Assembly (NCBI GenBank): GCA_023428025.1
Contig: JAEYZN010000003.1
Span: 1-35,304 of the forward strand
Direction: 5' to 3'
Source of the DNA: Bacillota bacterium
Lineage (GTDB): Bacteria > Bacillota > Clostridia > Christensenellales > SZUA-584
DNA length: 35,304 nt
In this document: piece by piece, positions 15,583-23,591 of the stretch
Layout: each line of letters opens with the position of its first letter
Position numbering within the stretch: position 1 is the stretch's first letter
The notes under the pieces: model-generated
The model's input: only the letters and a program-made list of their open reading frames with translations
What the model was told of the DNA's origin: nothing
The model's database searches: none
Position numbers and translations under genes: made by a program

Positions 15583-17331
15583 ATGACGGAACATAAGGTG
15601 GATGTCATAACGCTGGATATTATCAAGGATTCGCTGCAGGCCATCGGCGAAGAGATGTTTCTCTCGGTGGCGAGGACCTCAAAAAGCCCCGTCATCTACG
15701 AGGTGCTGGACTTCGCGTCCGCGCTGACGGATGAAAAGGGACGGCTGCTGACGCAGGGCAACGGCGTGGCGGGCTTCCTCGGGATGCTATCGTCCATGGT
15801 GAGAGAGGTCATCAACAAGTACACCTCCAAGGGCAAGCTGAAGGAAGGCGACATGATCATCATGAACGACCCGTACGGCGGCGGCGGCTCGCATTTGCAG
15901 GACGTCGGACTGGTCATTCCGGTGTTCATCGACGGCGAGATATTCTGCTACTGCGCGAACAAGTGCCACTGGTCCGAAGTAGGCGGCAAGGACTTCGGCT
16001 TCTCGGTGGACTCCAACGAGATCTATCAGGAGGGCATCCAGTTCCCGTGCGTCAAGCTGTTCAACGAGGGCGTGATCAACGACGCGGTGATCGAGATCAT
16101 CCGCAGCAACGTGCGCCTGCCCGATATGTCAATCGGCGACATGTGGGCCCAAGTTTCCGGCCTGAGAACAGGCGAGAAGCGCATCGGCGAGCTGTGCGCC
16201 AAATACGGCAAGCAGACCGTGAAGGAGGCCATCCAGCGGCTGCTCAAGAACAGCGCGGATTTCTCGCGGAGCCGCGTGGCCGCCATCCCGGACGGCGTGT
16301 ATACCGCCAGCGGCATGATGGACAAGGATGTGCTGGGCAACGGCCCGTTCCCGATCCGGGTGGCCGTCACCATCAAGGGCGACAGCATGACGGTGGATTT
16401 CACCGGCAGCGCGAAGCAGACGCCCGGCCCCATTAACCTGACCCACGCCGGCCTGATATCGGCGATGCGCAGCATATTCCTGGCCTGCACCGATTCCGGA
16501 CAGGACATCAACGACGGCGTGTTCGAGCCGCTCACGATCATCGCGGAGGAGGGCAGCATATTCAACGCGCGGCGCCCGGCGGCGGTGTCGTGCTACTATG
16601 AATCCATGCAGTTCGCGCTGGACCTGGTGTGGCAGGCGCTGGCCCCCGTGCTGGAGAGGGGCAAGCTGACGGCGGGCCACTTCCTCACCGTGGGCGCGTA
16701 TACGCTCTCCGGCACGCATTCCGTGACGGGCACGCCGTTCGTGGACGTCGGGCCCACGCTGGGCGGCTGGGGCGCCGGTGTGGACCGCGACGGCGACAGC
16801 GGGCAGTTCTGCACCGGCGACGGAGAGACGTACAACATACCGGCGGAGGTGCTGGAGGCCAAGTTCGGCTACCGCGTGACGGAATACAGCCTGAACACCG
16901 ACAGCGCGGGCGCGGGCGAATACCGCGGCGGATACGGCATCGTCCTCGGGCATCAGGCGCTGAACGAAGGACTGTACTTCTCGGGCACTTACGGCCGGTT
17001 CGATTACCCCGCGTGGGGCTACTGCGGCGGCGCGGACGGCTCCTCCAACGGGTTCGATGTGGTGCGCGCCGACGGCCGGTATGAGCCGAAGGTGGGCACG
17101 GGCTCCAAGATACTGCTGAAGCCGGGCGACACCGTCCGCATGGTGACCGGCACGGGCGGCGGCTACGGCAACCCGTTCAACAGGCCGGAATCGAAGGTGG
17201 CGATGGACGTGAAGAACGGCTACATCACCGCGAAGGACGCGGAAGACATCTACGGCGTTCTGGTAGACGGCACGGGAGATACGGTGCTGGGCGTCACCGA
17301 GGCCAGGAAGGCGTTCGCGCAGCAGGCATAG
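15583..17331 (+). CDS. hyuB: Hydantoinase/oxoprolinase family subunit B (HyuB type)
   Basis: A 582-residue partner of HyuA. The family pieces are visible: NDPYGGGGSHLQDVGLVIP, near the C-terminus AGAGEYRGGYGIVLG, and the glycine-rich GTGGGYGNPFNRP. HyuB supplies much of the active site and the metal site in related carboxylases and oxoprolinases. ATG 15583 is two bases after the hyuA stop; a GTG at 15574 in the same frame is possible, and a GGGAG lies upstream. The gene is the last before a strong terminator, closing the transporter operon. Together the two make up a full A+B enzyme, each of ordinary length. Confidence 0.9.
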   Translation: MTEHKVDVITLDIIKDSLQAIGEEMFLSVARTSKSPVIYEVLDFASALTDEKGRLLTQGNGVAGFLGMLSSMVREVINKYTSKGKLKEGDMIIMNDPYGGGGSHLQDVGLVIPVFIDGEIFCYCANKCHWSEVGGKDFGFSVDSNEIYQEGIQFPCVKLFNEGVINDAVIEIIRSNVRLPDMSIGDMWAQVSGLRTGEKRIGELCAKYGKQTVKEAIQRLLKNSADFSRSRVAAIPDGVYTASGMMDKDVLGNGPFPIRVAVTIKGDSMTVDFTGSAKQTPGPINLTHAGLISAMRSIFLACTDSGQDINDGVFEPLTIIAEEGSIFNARRPAAVSCYYESMQFALDLVWQALAPVLERGKLTAGHFLTVGAYTLSGTHSVTGTPFVDVGPTLGGWGAGVDRDGDSGQFCTGDGETYNIPAEVLEAKFGYRVTEYSLNTDSAGAGEYRGGYGIVLGHQALNEGLYFSGTYGRFDYPAWGYCGGADGSSNGFDVVRADGRYEPKVGTGSKILLKPGDTVRMVTGTGGGYGNPFNRPESKVAMDVKNGYITAKDAEDIYGVLVDGTGDTVLGVTEARKAFAQQA

Positions 17332-17367
17332 CGACCTGCCGGGAGCCTTCAAAACAGATGGCTGACA

Positions 17368-17403
17368 GGGCTCCATCCGCGGCTTATGCGATGGAGCCCT
17401 TTT
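17368..17403 (+). terminator. Intrinsic terminator after hyuB
   Basis: GGGCTCCATC (17368-17377) pairs perfectly with GATGGAGCCC (17390-17399) around a 12-base loop, followed by TTTTGCTT. It begins 37 bases after the hyuB stop and ends the transporter-hyuAB transcription unit. The next 130 bases to the racemase gene hold no promoter I could call with confidence, nor a sigma-54 GG-N10-GC element. Confidence 0.85.
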
Positions 17404-17531
17404 GCTTAAGAGAAAAAACCTTATTTCTGCAAATCAAAAACCTTGTGATGAAAAAGCACGCTATCGGCCGGATGGTATTCTGTAGATGTGAGAAATTGCG
17501 CAAAAGCGTACAGCGAAAGGACAGGGCTCAC

Positions 17532-18536
17532 ATGCAAAGCATAAAGAGTTTATACGCCATCGATTCGCACACGATGGGCGAACCCATCCGAGTGATACTC
17601 GAGGGCTTTCCGGATATCCCCGGCTCCAGCATGATGGAGAAGCGGAGCGTGCTGCAGAAGGAATACGACTACATCTGCAAAGCTTCGATGAATGAGCCGC
17701 GCGGCCATCAGAACATGTTCGGCGCGATTCTGTTTCCGCCCATCAGCAAAGAAGCGGACCTGGGTGTGGTGTTCATGGACGGGGGCGGCTACCTCACGAT
17801 GTGTGGGCACGGCACCATCGGCATGGCCACCGTGGCGGTGGAGGAAAAGCTGGTGCCAGTGACGGAGCCGTACACAGAGCTGAAGATCGAAGCGCCCGCA
17901 GGGCTGGTGCACGCGCGCGTGCATGTGCAGAACGGGCGCGCGCTGGAGGTCAGCTTCACCAACGTGCCGTCGTTCCTGTCCCACAAGGACGTGACTGTCG
18001 ACGTGCCGGGGATCGGCAGCGTCCATCTGGACGTGGCCTACGGCGGCAACTTCTTCGCCATCGTGGACTCCGCGCAGCTGGGCCTGACGCTCTCGCCGGA
18101 GCATGTGGACCGCATCAGCAGCCTGGGCAGCGCGATACGCGATGCGGTGAACAGCCAGCTCGTGATACGCCATCCGTTGCTGGACAGCATCGCTACGGTG
18201 GACCTGGTGGAGTTCTACGGCCCGGCCACCAACCCGCAGGCCACGCTGAAAAACGTGGTGTTCTTCGGCAAAAACCAGTTGGACCGTTCCCCGTGCGGCA
18301 CAGGCACCAGCGCCAAGATCGCGACGCTGTACGCCAAGGGCCTGCTGAAGCTGGGCGAGCCCTTTGTGCACGAAGGCATACTGGGCACGCTGTTCACGGG
18401 CCGCGTGGTGGGTGAAACCACGGTGGGCGAATACCCCGCCGTGATCCCCGAAATAACGGGACGCGCCTTTGTGACGGGAAAGAACCAGCTGTTGTTCGAA
18501 GACGACGACCCGTTCCAGCACGGGTTCAACCTGTAG
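17532..18536 (+). CDS. prdF: Proline racemase / 4-hydroxyproline 2-epimerase family protein
   Basis: A 334-residue protein with both catalytic cysteines of the family: Cys91 in TMCGHGTIG and Cys255 in DRSPCGTGTSA. Having two cysteines, it should be a true racemase or epimerase and not a hydroxyproline dehydratase of the same fold. SHTMGEPIRVI near the N-terminus is also typical. I start at ATG 17532; the frame continues upstream to 17358 but crosses the terminator. The AAAGGACAGGG tract sits upstream. With PrdC, PrdA and PrdB downstream, the likely task is to turn L-proline into the D-proline that proline reductase needs. Hydroxyproline epimerisation is the alternative. The gene symbol reflects context. 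Confidence 0.87.
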   Translation: MQSIKSLYAIDSHTMGEPIRVILEGFPDIPGSSMMEKRSVLQKEYDYICKASMNEPRGHQNMFGAILFPPISKEADLGVVFMDGGGYLTMCGHGTIGMATVAVEEKLVPVTEPYTELKIEAPAGLVHARVHVQNGRALEVSFTNVPSFLSHKDVTVDVPGIGSVHLDVAYGGNFFAIVDSAQLGLTLSPEHVDRISSLGSAIRDAVNSQLVIRHPLLDSIATVDLVEFYGPATNPQATLKNVVFFGKNQLDRSPCGTGTSAKIATLYAKGLLKLGEPFVHEGILGTLFTGRVVGETTVGEYPAVIPEITGRAFVTGKNQLLFEDDDPFQHGFNL

Positions 18537-18546
18537 AGGAGACGGT

Positions 18547-19833
18547 GTGCGACTGATGGAGTATACGCTATTGCTCATACAGCATATCGGACAGCCCGCC
18601 GTTCCCGTTGTGCGCGAAGGAGACAGGGTGTGCCGCGGCCAGCTGGTCGCGGCGGCGGACGGACTGGGCGCGGACCTGCACGCCAGCGTATCCGGCGTTG
18701 TGGCCAGCGTTGACGGCGGCAAAATCGTGCTCACGGCGGACGAGATACAGCCCAAGGGCTTTGAGCCTGTTGCGGGCGAAACGGTGCTGGACAAGATACG
18801 CGCGGCGGGCATCGTCGGCATGGGCGGCGCGGGCTTTCCCACATGGGCAAAGCTGCAAAGCGCTGCGCCGGGCGGCGTGGTCATCGCGAACGCGGCGGAG
18901 TGCGAACCGATATTGCGGCACAACATCGCGCGGATCGAGGAAGACGCGGCCAGCCTGTGCCGCGGGCTTGGTTACGCGATGCAGGCGTGCGGCGCGCGCC
19001 GCGGCGTTATTGCCGTCAAGGAGCACCACCATAAGGCGGTGGCGGCGCTGAAAGCCGCGACACAGGGTTCGGGCATATCGCTGCACCTGCTGGCGGATAT
19101 GTATCCCATGGGAGAGGAACGCGCGGTGGTGCGCGAGGTGCTGGGTGTGCTGCTCGGCCCGGACGAGCTGCCCTCCAAGGCGGGCGCGGTGGTGCTCAAC
19201 ACCGAAACGCTGCAGCGCGTGGCCGAGGCGGTGGAGCAGGGCAGGCCGGTGACCGGCAAGAACCTGACGGTGGCCGGACGTCTGAAAAGCGGCGCGGCGT
19301 CCGTGGTGCTTCAGGATGTGCCGCTGGGCGCGCGCGTGGCCGATGTGCTGGATATGGCGGGCGGGCTGGACGGCGATTACGGCGAGATCATCATGGGCGG
19401 GCCGTTTACAGGCTGCCGCGTGACGCCGGGGGACGTCGTCACCAAGACGACGGGCGGCCTGATCGTGACGATGCCGTTTCTGCGCGAGACGCGCCCGCTC
19501 GGGCTGCTGGTGTGCGCGTGCGGCGCGACAGAAGCGCGTATGCGCGAAATGGCCGGCAGGATGGGCGCTAAAGTCGTGGCGGTGGACCGCTGCAAGCAGG
19601 CGCAGGAGGTGCGCGGCGCGCTGAAGTGCCAGAACCCCGGCAACTGCCCCGGACAGGCGCAGACGGTGCTGGGGCTGAAAAAGGCGGGCGCACAGGCGCT
19701 GCTGGTCGGCAACTGCAGTGACTGCAGCAACACGGTGATGTCTGTCGCGCCCAAGCTGGGTCTGCCGGTGTACCACGTCACCGACGGCGCGCTGCGCGCG
19801 ATGAACCAGCGGCTGATACGCAAGCTGAAATGA
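18547..19833 (+). CDS. prdC: Proline reductase-associated electron transfer protein PrdC (RnfC-like)
   Basis: A 428-residue RnfC-like protein. After a biotinyl-like N-terminal segment (about 15-75) comes the FMN/NADH-binding signature GIVGMGGAGFPTWAKL and the following NAAECEPIL, then MGEERAVVREVLG. The C-terminal part has KCQNPGNCPG and NCSDCSNTV, with Cys390 and Cys393 in a CxxC. PrdC passes electrons to D-proline reductase and links to NADH or the Rnf complex. In some species PrdC is a selenoprotein, but here both positions are ordinary TGC codons. GTG 18547 has AGGAG five bases upstream; ATG 18556 is the alternative. It follows the racemase gene by 10 bases. Confidence 0.88.
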   Translation: MRLMEYTLLLIQHIGQPAVPVVREGDRVCRGQLVAAADGLGADLHASVSGVVASVDGGKIVLTADEIQPKGFEPVAGETVLDKIRAAGIVGMGGAGFPTWAKLQSAAPGGVVIANAAECEPILRHNIARIEEDAASLCRGLGYAMQACGARRGVIAVKEHHHKAVAALKAATQGSGISLHLLADMYPMGEERAVVREVLGVLLGPDELPSKAGAVVLNTETLQRVAEAVEQGRPVTGKNLTVAGRLKSGAASVVLQDVPLGARVADVLDMAGGLDGDYGEIIMGGPFTGCRVTPGDVVTKTTGGLIVTMPFLRETRPLGLLVCACGATEARMREMAGRMGAKVVAVDRCKQAQEVRGALKCQNPGNCPGQAQTVLGLKKAGAQALLVGNCSDCSNTVMSVAPKLGLPVYHVTDGALRAMNQRLIRKLK

Positions 19834-19843
19834 GTGACTTTTA

Positions 19844-19961
19844 CGAGGGCGCTGCCCTCGTGCTCCCGCTCAAGGGATGCGCCCCTTGAGCGGAGGTTCG
19901 GAGGCAGAGCCTCCGAGGTCTTTGACCTTTATCGATAGTCTGGCGTGGAGGCAGCCTCCAC
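19844..19961 (+). repeat. Tandem run of four hairpins between prdC and prdA
   Basis: Four successive exact inverted repeats fill the gap between the two genes. CGAGGGC (19844-19850) pairs with GCCCTCG (19854-19860). CCGCTCAAGGG (19866-19876) pairs with CCCTTGAGCGG (19883-19893). CGGAGGC (19899-19905) pairs with GCCTCCG (19909-19915). GTGGAGG (19945-19951) pairs with CCTCCAC (19955-19961). It resembles palindromic intergenic repeat elements found scattered in some Firmicutes genomes, and could also act as an RNA-stability or attenuation structure in the prd transcript. No T run follows, so it is not a classical terminator. Confidence 0.75.
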
Positions 19962-20004
19962 AATGTAATAAATTTGCGATTATTAAGGAGGGGGTTATAC
20001 AACC

Positions 20005-21708
20005 ATGTCCATCTCAGCGGAAACCGCAAAACTCAATCAGGATAAACCGGCAGTGGTATGCTGCCTCACCAAAAAAGGAACCGCGCTGCAGGCGTCGGAC
20101 CTCGAGGACCCGTCCATATTCGAGGACCTCATCGACTCCGGGCTGATGCAGCTGACGGACAACGCGCTCACCATCGGCCAGGCGCTGGGCTCGACGCTGA
20201 CGGAGGATGTGGACGCGCTGACGCCCATCACACCGGCGCTGGTGGACGGCGTGCCCCAGGCGGCTATACCCGCGCCGCCGGTAAAAGCGGAGCAGAGCGC
20301 CGCGCCGCAGGGCGTGATCCGTATCAGCGTGGACGAGCTGAAAGGACTGAGGCTGGAGATACCGGCGGGCGCCGCGCTGCCGCCGTTCCTGCCCGCTGCG
20401 CCTGCCGTGCCAGCGCCCGCGGAGCAGCCGGAGCGCATCATCCGTACGCTGGTGCAGCGCGACTATTTTGTCAAAGAAGTCGCCGTGGGGGATAAGACGA
20501 CGTTCGAGAACGGCGCGCTGACCATCAGGGAAGGGCTGTGCACCGACGCGCTCAAGGAGAACGAGCTGGTGGTCAGCCTGGAGATGAAGATCATCCGGCC
20601 GGAGGAGCGCCATGTGTACTCCAACTCGGTGATGGACGTCATCCCGATCGCCGCCAAGGTAGAGGGCATATTGGGCGAAGGCGTGACAAACGTGATCAGC
20701 GGCACGGTGGTGGTGCTCACCGGCCTCGACGAAGCGGGCGTGCAGATCCACGAGTTCGGCTCGTGCGAGGGCTACATGGACGAGAAGATCCGCTTTGGAC
20801 GCCCCGGCTGCCCGGACGAGGATGACATCATGATATGCGTCAACGCGGTGATCCGCGAGAACACGGGTATGGAGCGCCGGGGCCCGTACGCCGCGCACAA
20901 GGCATGCGACGTCGTCATACAGGAGATTCGCGACGTGCTCAAGGCCGCCCCGGCTGCCAGTGCGACGGCGGTCAACGAATACCACGACTACAAGAAGCCG
21001 GGCAAGCCGCGCGTGGTGCTGGTGAAGGAGATCATGGGTCAGGGCGCGATGCACGACAACGTGCTGCTGCCCACCGAGCCCGCGGGCGTGAAGGGCGGGC
21101 GGCAGAACGTGGACCTCGGCAACGTGCCGGTGGTGCTCTCGCCCAACGAGGTGCGCGACGGGGGCATCCACGCGCTCACCTGCATCGGCCCGGCCACCAA
21201 GGAGGACACGCGGCACTACTTCCGTGAGCCGCTGGTGAACCTGATGGCGCTGGACGACGAGACGAACCTGGTGGGCGTGGTGTTCATCGGCAGCCCGCAG
21301 GTGAACGACGAGAAGATATTCGTCGCGGAGCGCCTGGGCTCGCTGATAGAGGCGCTGGACGTGGACGGCGCGATCGTGACCACCGAGGGCTTCGGCAACA
21401 ACCACATCGACTTCGCCGAGAACATCAACCAGATCGGTAAGCGTGGCATCCCGGTTGTGGGCGTGTCGTTCTGCGCGTACCAGGGCCAGCTGGTGGTGGG
21501 CAACAAATACATGGACGCGATGGTCGAGCTGAACAAGGACCCGCAGGGCTTCGAGAACGAGATACTGGGCGACAGTACCATCTGCCCAAAGGACGCGGCA
21601 CGCGCGCTGCTGATGCTGAAGACGAAGATGGCGGGCATCCCCATCGCCCCGGCGGACCGCAAATGGTCGCAGGACATCATAGACGCCAACCAGAGGCTCG
21701 TGAAATGA
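20005..21708 (+). CDS. prdA: D-proline reductase proprotein PrdA
   Basis: A 567-residue proprotein. PrdA is cleaved in the cell to give two subunits, the smaller bearing a pyruvoyl group made from a cysteine. The segment IHALTCIGPATKEDTRHYFREPL is highly PrdA-like, and its Cys393 is the plausible cleavage and pyruvoyl residue. Residues about 85-140 are an Ala/Pro-rich linker unlike the rest. As I recall, other PrdA proteins are somewhat longer (about 630). The C-terminal half holds VVGVSFCAYQGQLVVGNKYMD. AAGGAGG lies upstream of ATG 20005 with a long gap of about 12 bases. With PrdB it reduces D-proline to 5-aminovalerate in Stickland fermentation. Its TGA overlaps the next ATG. Confidence 0.9.
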   Translation: MSISAETAKLNQDKPAVVCCLTKKGTALQASDLEDPSIFEDLIDSGLMQLTDNALTIGQALGSTLTEDVDALTPITPALVDGVPQAAIPAPPVKAEQSAAPQGVIRISVDELKGLRLEIPAGAALPPFLPAAPAVPAPAEQPERIIRTLVQRDYFVKEVAVGDKTTFENGALTIREGLCTDALKENELVVSLEMKIIRPEERHVYSNSVMDVIPIAAKVEGILGEGVTNVISGTVVVLTGLDEAGVQIHEFGSCEGYMDEKIRFGRPGCPDEDDIMICVNAVIRENTGMERRGPYAAHKACDVVIQEIRDVLKAAPAASATAVNEYHDYKKPGKPRVVLVKEIMGQGAMHDNVLLPTEPAGVKGGRQNVDLGNVPVVLSPNEVRDGGIHALTCIGPATKEDTRHYFREPLVNLMALDDETNLVGVVFIGSPQVNDEKIFVAERLGSLIEALDVDGAIVTTEGFGNNHIDFAENINQIGKRGIPVVGVSFCAYQGQLVVGNKYMDAMVELNKDPQGFENEILGDSTICPKDAARALLMLKTKMAGIPIAPADRKWSQDIIDANQRLVK

Positions 21709-21911
21709 GAGCGGCGGTGATGGACGTCTACGAACCGGTGGCCAAACTGCTCACCGGCACGATCATCGCGGTGAACGACACCGCCGTCAAGGCGGAGCTG
21801 AAAGGGCGCATGGGGATCGTCATCATGCCGCTGCGCTGCGTGGTGACGGATAAGCCGCTCGCTGTCGGCCAGCAGGTCCGTCTGTACATCAGCGACATGA
21901 AAGTATTGTAG
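21705..21911 (+). CDS. Small Prd-operon protein (CBO2463/CBO2479-like)
   Basis: A 68-residue protein starting at ATG 21705, overlapping the prdA stop as ATGA. Its second half, ELKGRMGIVIMPLRCVVTDKPL followed by GQQVRLYISDMKVL, looks like a small beta-barrel. Small proteins of this kind occur in prd operons of other Clostridia and carry the name CBO2463/CBO2479 domain protein; I assign it from memory and context. The function is unknown; structural or assembly help to PrdA/PrdB is a guess. Translational coupling to prdA and only 17 bases before prdB make it clear the gene is real. Confidence 0.7.
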   Translation: MRAAVMDVYEPVAKLLTGTIIAVNDTAVKAELKGRMGIVIMPLRCVVTDKPLAVGQQVRLYISDMKVL

Positions 21912-21928
21912 ACAGGGAGGGATAGGAT

Positions 21929-22654
21929 ATGAAACTGACAACTGCTCAAGGGTTGAAATCTGAAATATACGCGCCGGTGCTGCCGCCGCCCGTGTGGACG
22001 GCGCTGGAAAAGCCGCTGTCCGAATGCACGGTGGCCTTTTGCACGGCGGGCGGCGTGCATCTGAAATCGCAGAAGCGTTTCAACATGGCGGGAGATTATT
22101 CCTTCCGCGAGATACCGTCCGGCACGCCCTCGTCCGAACTGATGGTGAGCCACGGCGGGTTCGACAACAGCGACGTGAACAAGGACATCAACGCGATGCT
22201 GCCGATAGACCGGCTGCATGAGCTGGCGGCGGAGGGCTTCATCGGCAGGGTGGCGCCCTGCCTCATCGGCTTCATGGGCGGCGGCGGCAACGTGGAGAAG
22301 TTCATCAGTGAAACGGGCCCCGCCATCGCGGCGATACTGAAGGCGGACGGCGTGGATGTGGCGGTTTTCACGGGCGGCTGCGGCACCTGCCACCGCTCAG
22401 CCACCATCGTGCAGCGCGCGGTGGAGGCGGCGGGCATCTCGACCATCATCATCGCGGCGCTTCCGCCCATCGCCAAGCAGCAGGGCGCGCCGCGCATCAC
22501 CGCGCCGCACGTGCCCATCGGCTCCAACGCGGGCGAGCCGAACAACAGGGAGATGCAGACGGCGATACTGAAGGACACGCTGAATGCCATCGCCGAGATG
22601 CGGACCTTCGGCGAAATGAAGCGGCTGCCGTACGAATACAGGCACAATGTGTAG
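21929..22654 (+). CDS. prdB: D-proline reductase subunit PrdB, cysteine form
   Basis: A 241-residue subunit with recognisable PrdB segments: CTAGGVHLKSQKRFN, SHGGFDNSDVNKDINAMLPIDRL-type sequence, and the active-site region FTGGCGTCHRSATIVQRAV. In the characterised enzymes the active-site nucleophile is selenocysteine encoded by UGA. Here the region has Cys151 and Cys154, both TGC, and no in-frame TGA occurs. GGGAGGG precedes ATG 21929. Together with PrdA it reduces D-proline with electrons from PrdC. Absence of selenium is confirmed by the codons, but whether activity or substrate differs is not known. Confidence 0.9.
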   Translation: MKLTTAQGLKSEIYAPVLPPPVWTALEKPLSECTVAFCTAGGVHLKSQKRFNMAGDYSFREIPSGTPSSELMVSHGGFDNSDVNKDINAMLPIDRLHELAAEGFIGRVAPCLIGFMGGGGNVEKFISETGPAIAAILKADGVDVAVFTGGCGTCHRSATIVQRAVEAAGISTIIIAALPPIAKQQGAPRITAPHVPIGSNAGEPNNREMQTAILKDTLNAIAEMRTFGEMKRLPYEYRHNV

Positions 22655-22668
22655 CTGCACAATCGCGT

Positions 22669-22697
22669 TTGCGGCGCCGGACCGCCGGGTGTAGAAT
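22669..22697 (+). promoter_or_regulatory. Weak promoter candidate directly ahead of the activase gene
   Basis: TTGCGG (22669-22674), 17 bases, TAGAAT (22692-22697), ending six bases before ATG 22704. The -35 is poor. There is no Shine-Dalgarno before this start, so a leaderless transcript is possible. Confidence 0.35.
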
Positions 22698-22703
22698 ATC
22701 GGT

Positions 22704-23588
22704 ATGAGAGAGCCCAACGCAACGATATTCAACATACAGCGGTTCTGTCTGCACGACGGGCCGGGCGTGCGCACGACGGTTTTCTTCAAGGGCTGTCCGC
22801 TGGCCTGCGCATGGTGCCACAACCCGGAGAGCCAGAGCGCGGCGGCGGAGCTGCTGTTTGACGCCGATAAGTGTACGCGTTGCGGACGCTGTACGGCGGC
22901 TTGCGGGCATGGCGCGGCTGATGCGCGTGCGGCCTGCGCCGCGTGCGGCGCTTGCGTGGCGGCCTGCCCTGCGGGCGCGCGCGAGCTGGCCGGGCGGGAC
23001 TATTCGCCGGCACAGCTGATGGCCGAGATCGAGAAGGAAAGGCCGTTCTTCGAGGAATCGGGCGGCGGCGTCACCTTATCGGGCGGAGAGCCGCTGCTGC
23101 ATATCGATTTCGCGGAGCGGCTGGCTCAAACCTGCAAAGGCCGGGGTATCGGCGTGGCGGTGGACACCTGCGGCGCGGTGCCGTACGACAGCTTCCGGCG
23201 GATGCTGCACGTCACGGACGTGTTTTTGTACGATCTCAAAGCGGCTGACAGCGGCCGGCACATAGAGTATACCGGCTCTGACAACGCGCTGATACTGGAG
23301 AACCTGCGCAGGCTGTCGGACGACGGCGCGCGGATATGGCTGCGGCTGCCGCTGATCGAAGCAATCAACGCGGACGATGCCGCGATCGAGGGCGTTTTGA
23401 ACATTGTTGCCGGGCTGAATATCGAGCAGGCGCACCTGCTGCCCTATCACGGCATCGGCCGGGGCAAATACAAAAGGCTGGGCCGGACGTACGACGGACG
23501 GAACATGCAGCCGGTTGCGGCGGACAGGCTCGCGGAAATTCGAAGCATGCTGGAGCGGCAGGGTCTCAGGGTGGTCACAGGAGGCTGA
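22704..23588 (+). CDS. Glycyl-radical activating enzyme for hydroxyproline dehydratase
   Basis: A 294-residue radical SAM activase. Residues 31-38 hold the SAM cluster motif CPLACAWC. Two further [4Fe-4S] sites of ferredoxin type follow, Cys57/60/63/67 and Cys78/81/84/88. GGVTLSGGEPLL is the SAM-binding GGE segment. Such enzymes abstract hydrogen from a glycine of the partner enzyme to make its stable radical; the insert with two extra clusters is usual for activases of the glycerol and hydroxyproline dehydratase type. It lies three bases before hypD. ATG 22704 is the only suitable start although no clear ribosome binding site is present. Confidence 0.93.
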   Translation: MREPNATIFNIQRFCLHDGPGVRTTVFFKGCPLACAWCHNPESQSAAAELLFDADKCTRCGRCTAACGHGAADARAACAACGACVAACPAGARELAGRDYSPAQLMAEIEKERPFFEESGGGVTLSGGEPLLHIDFAERLAQTCKGRGIGVAVDTCGAVPYDSFRRMLHVTDVFLYDLKAADSGRHIEYTGSDNALILENLRRLSDDGARIWLRLPLIEAINADDAAIEGVLNIVAGLNIEQAHLLPYHGIGRGKYKRLGRTYDGRNMQPVAADRLAEIRSMLERQGLRVVTGG

Positions 23589-23591
23589 TAT

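Noticed and set aside
17404..17531. Sigma-54 promoter before the racemase-prd genes, as PrdR-type activation would predict
   Set aside because: No GG-N10-GC element with the TGGCAC/TTGC context could be found there.
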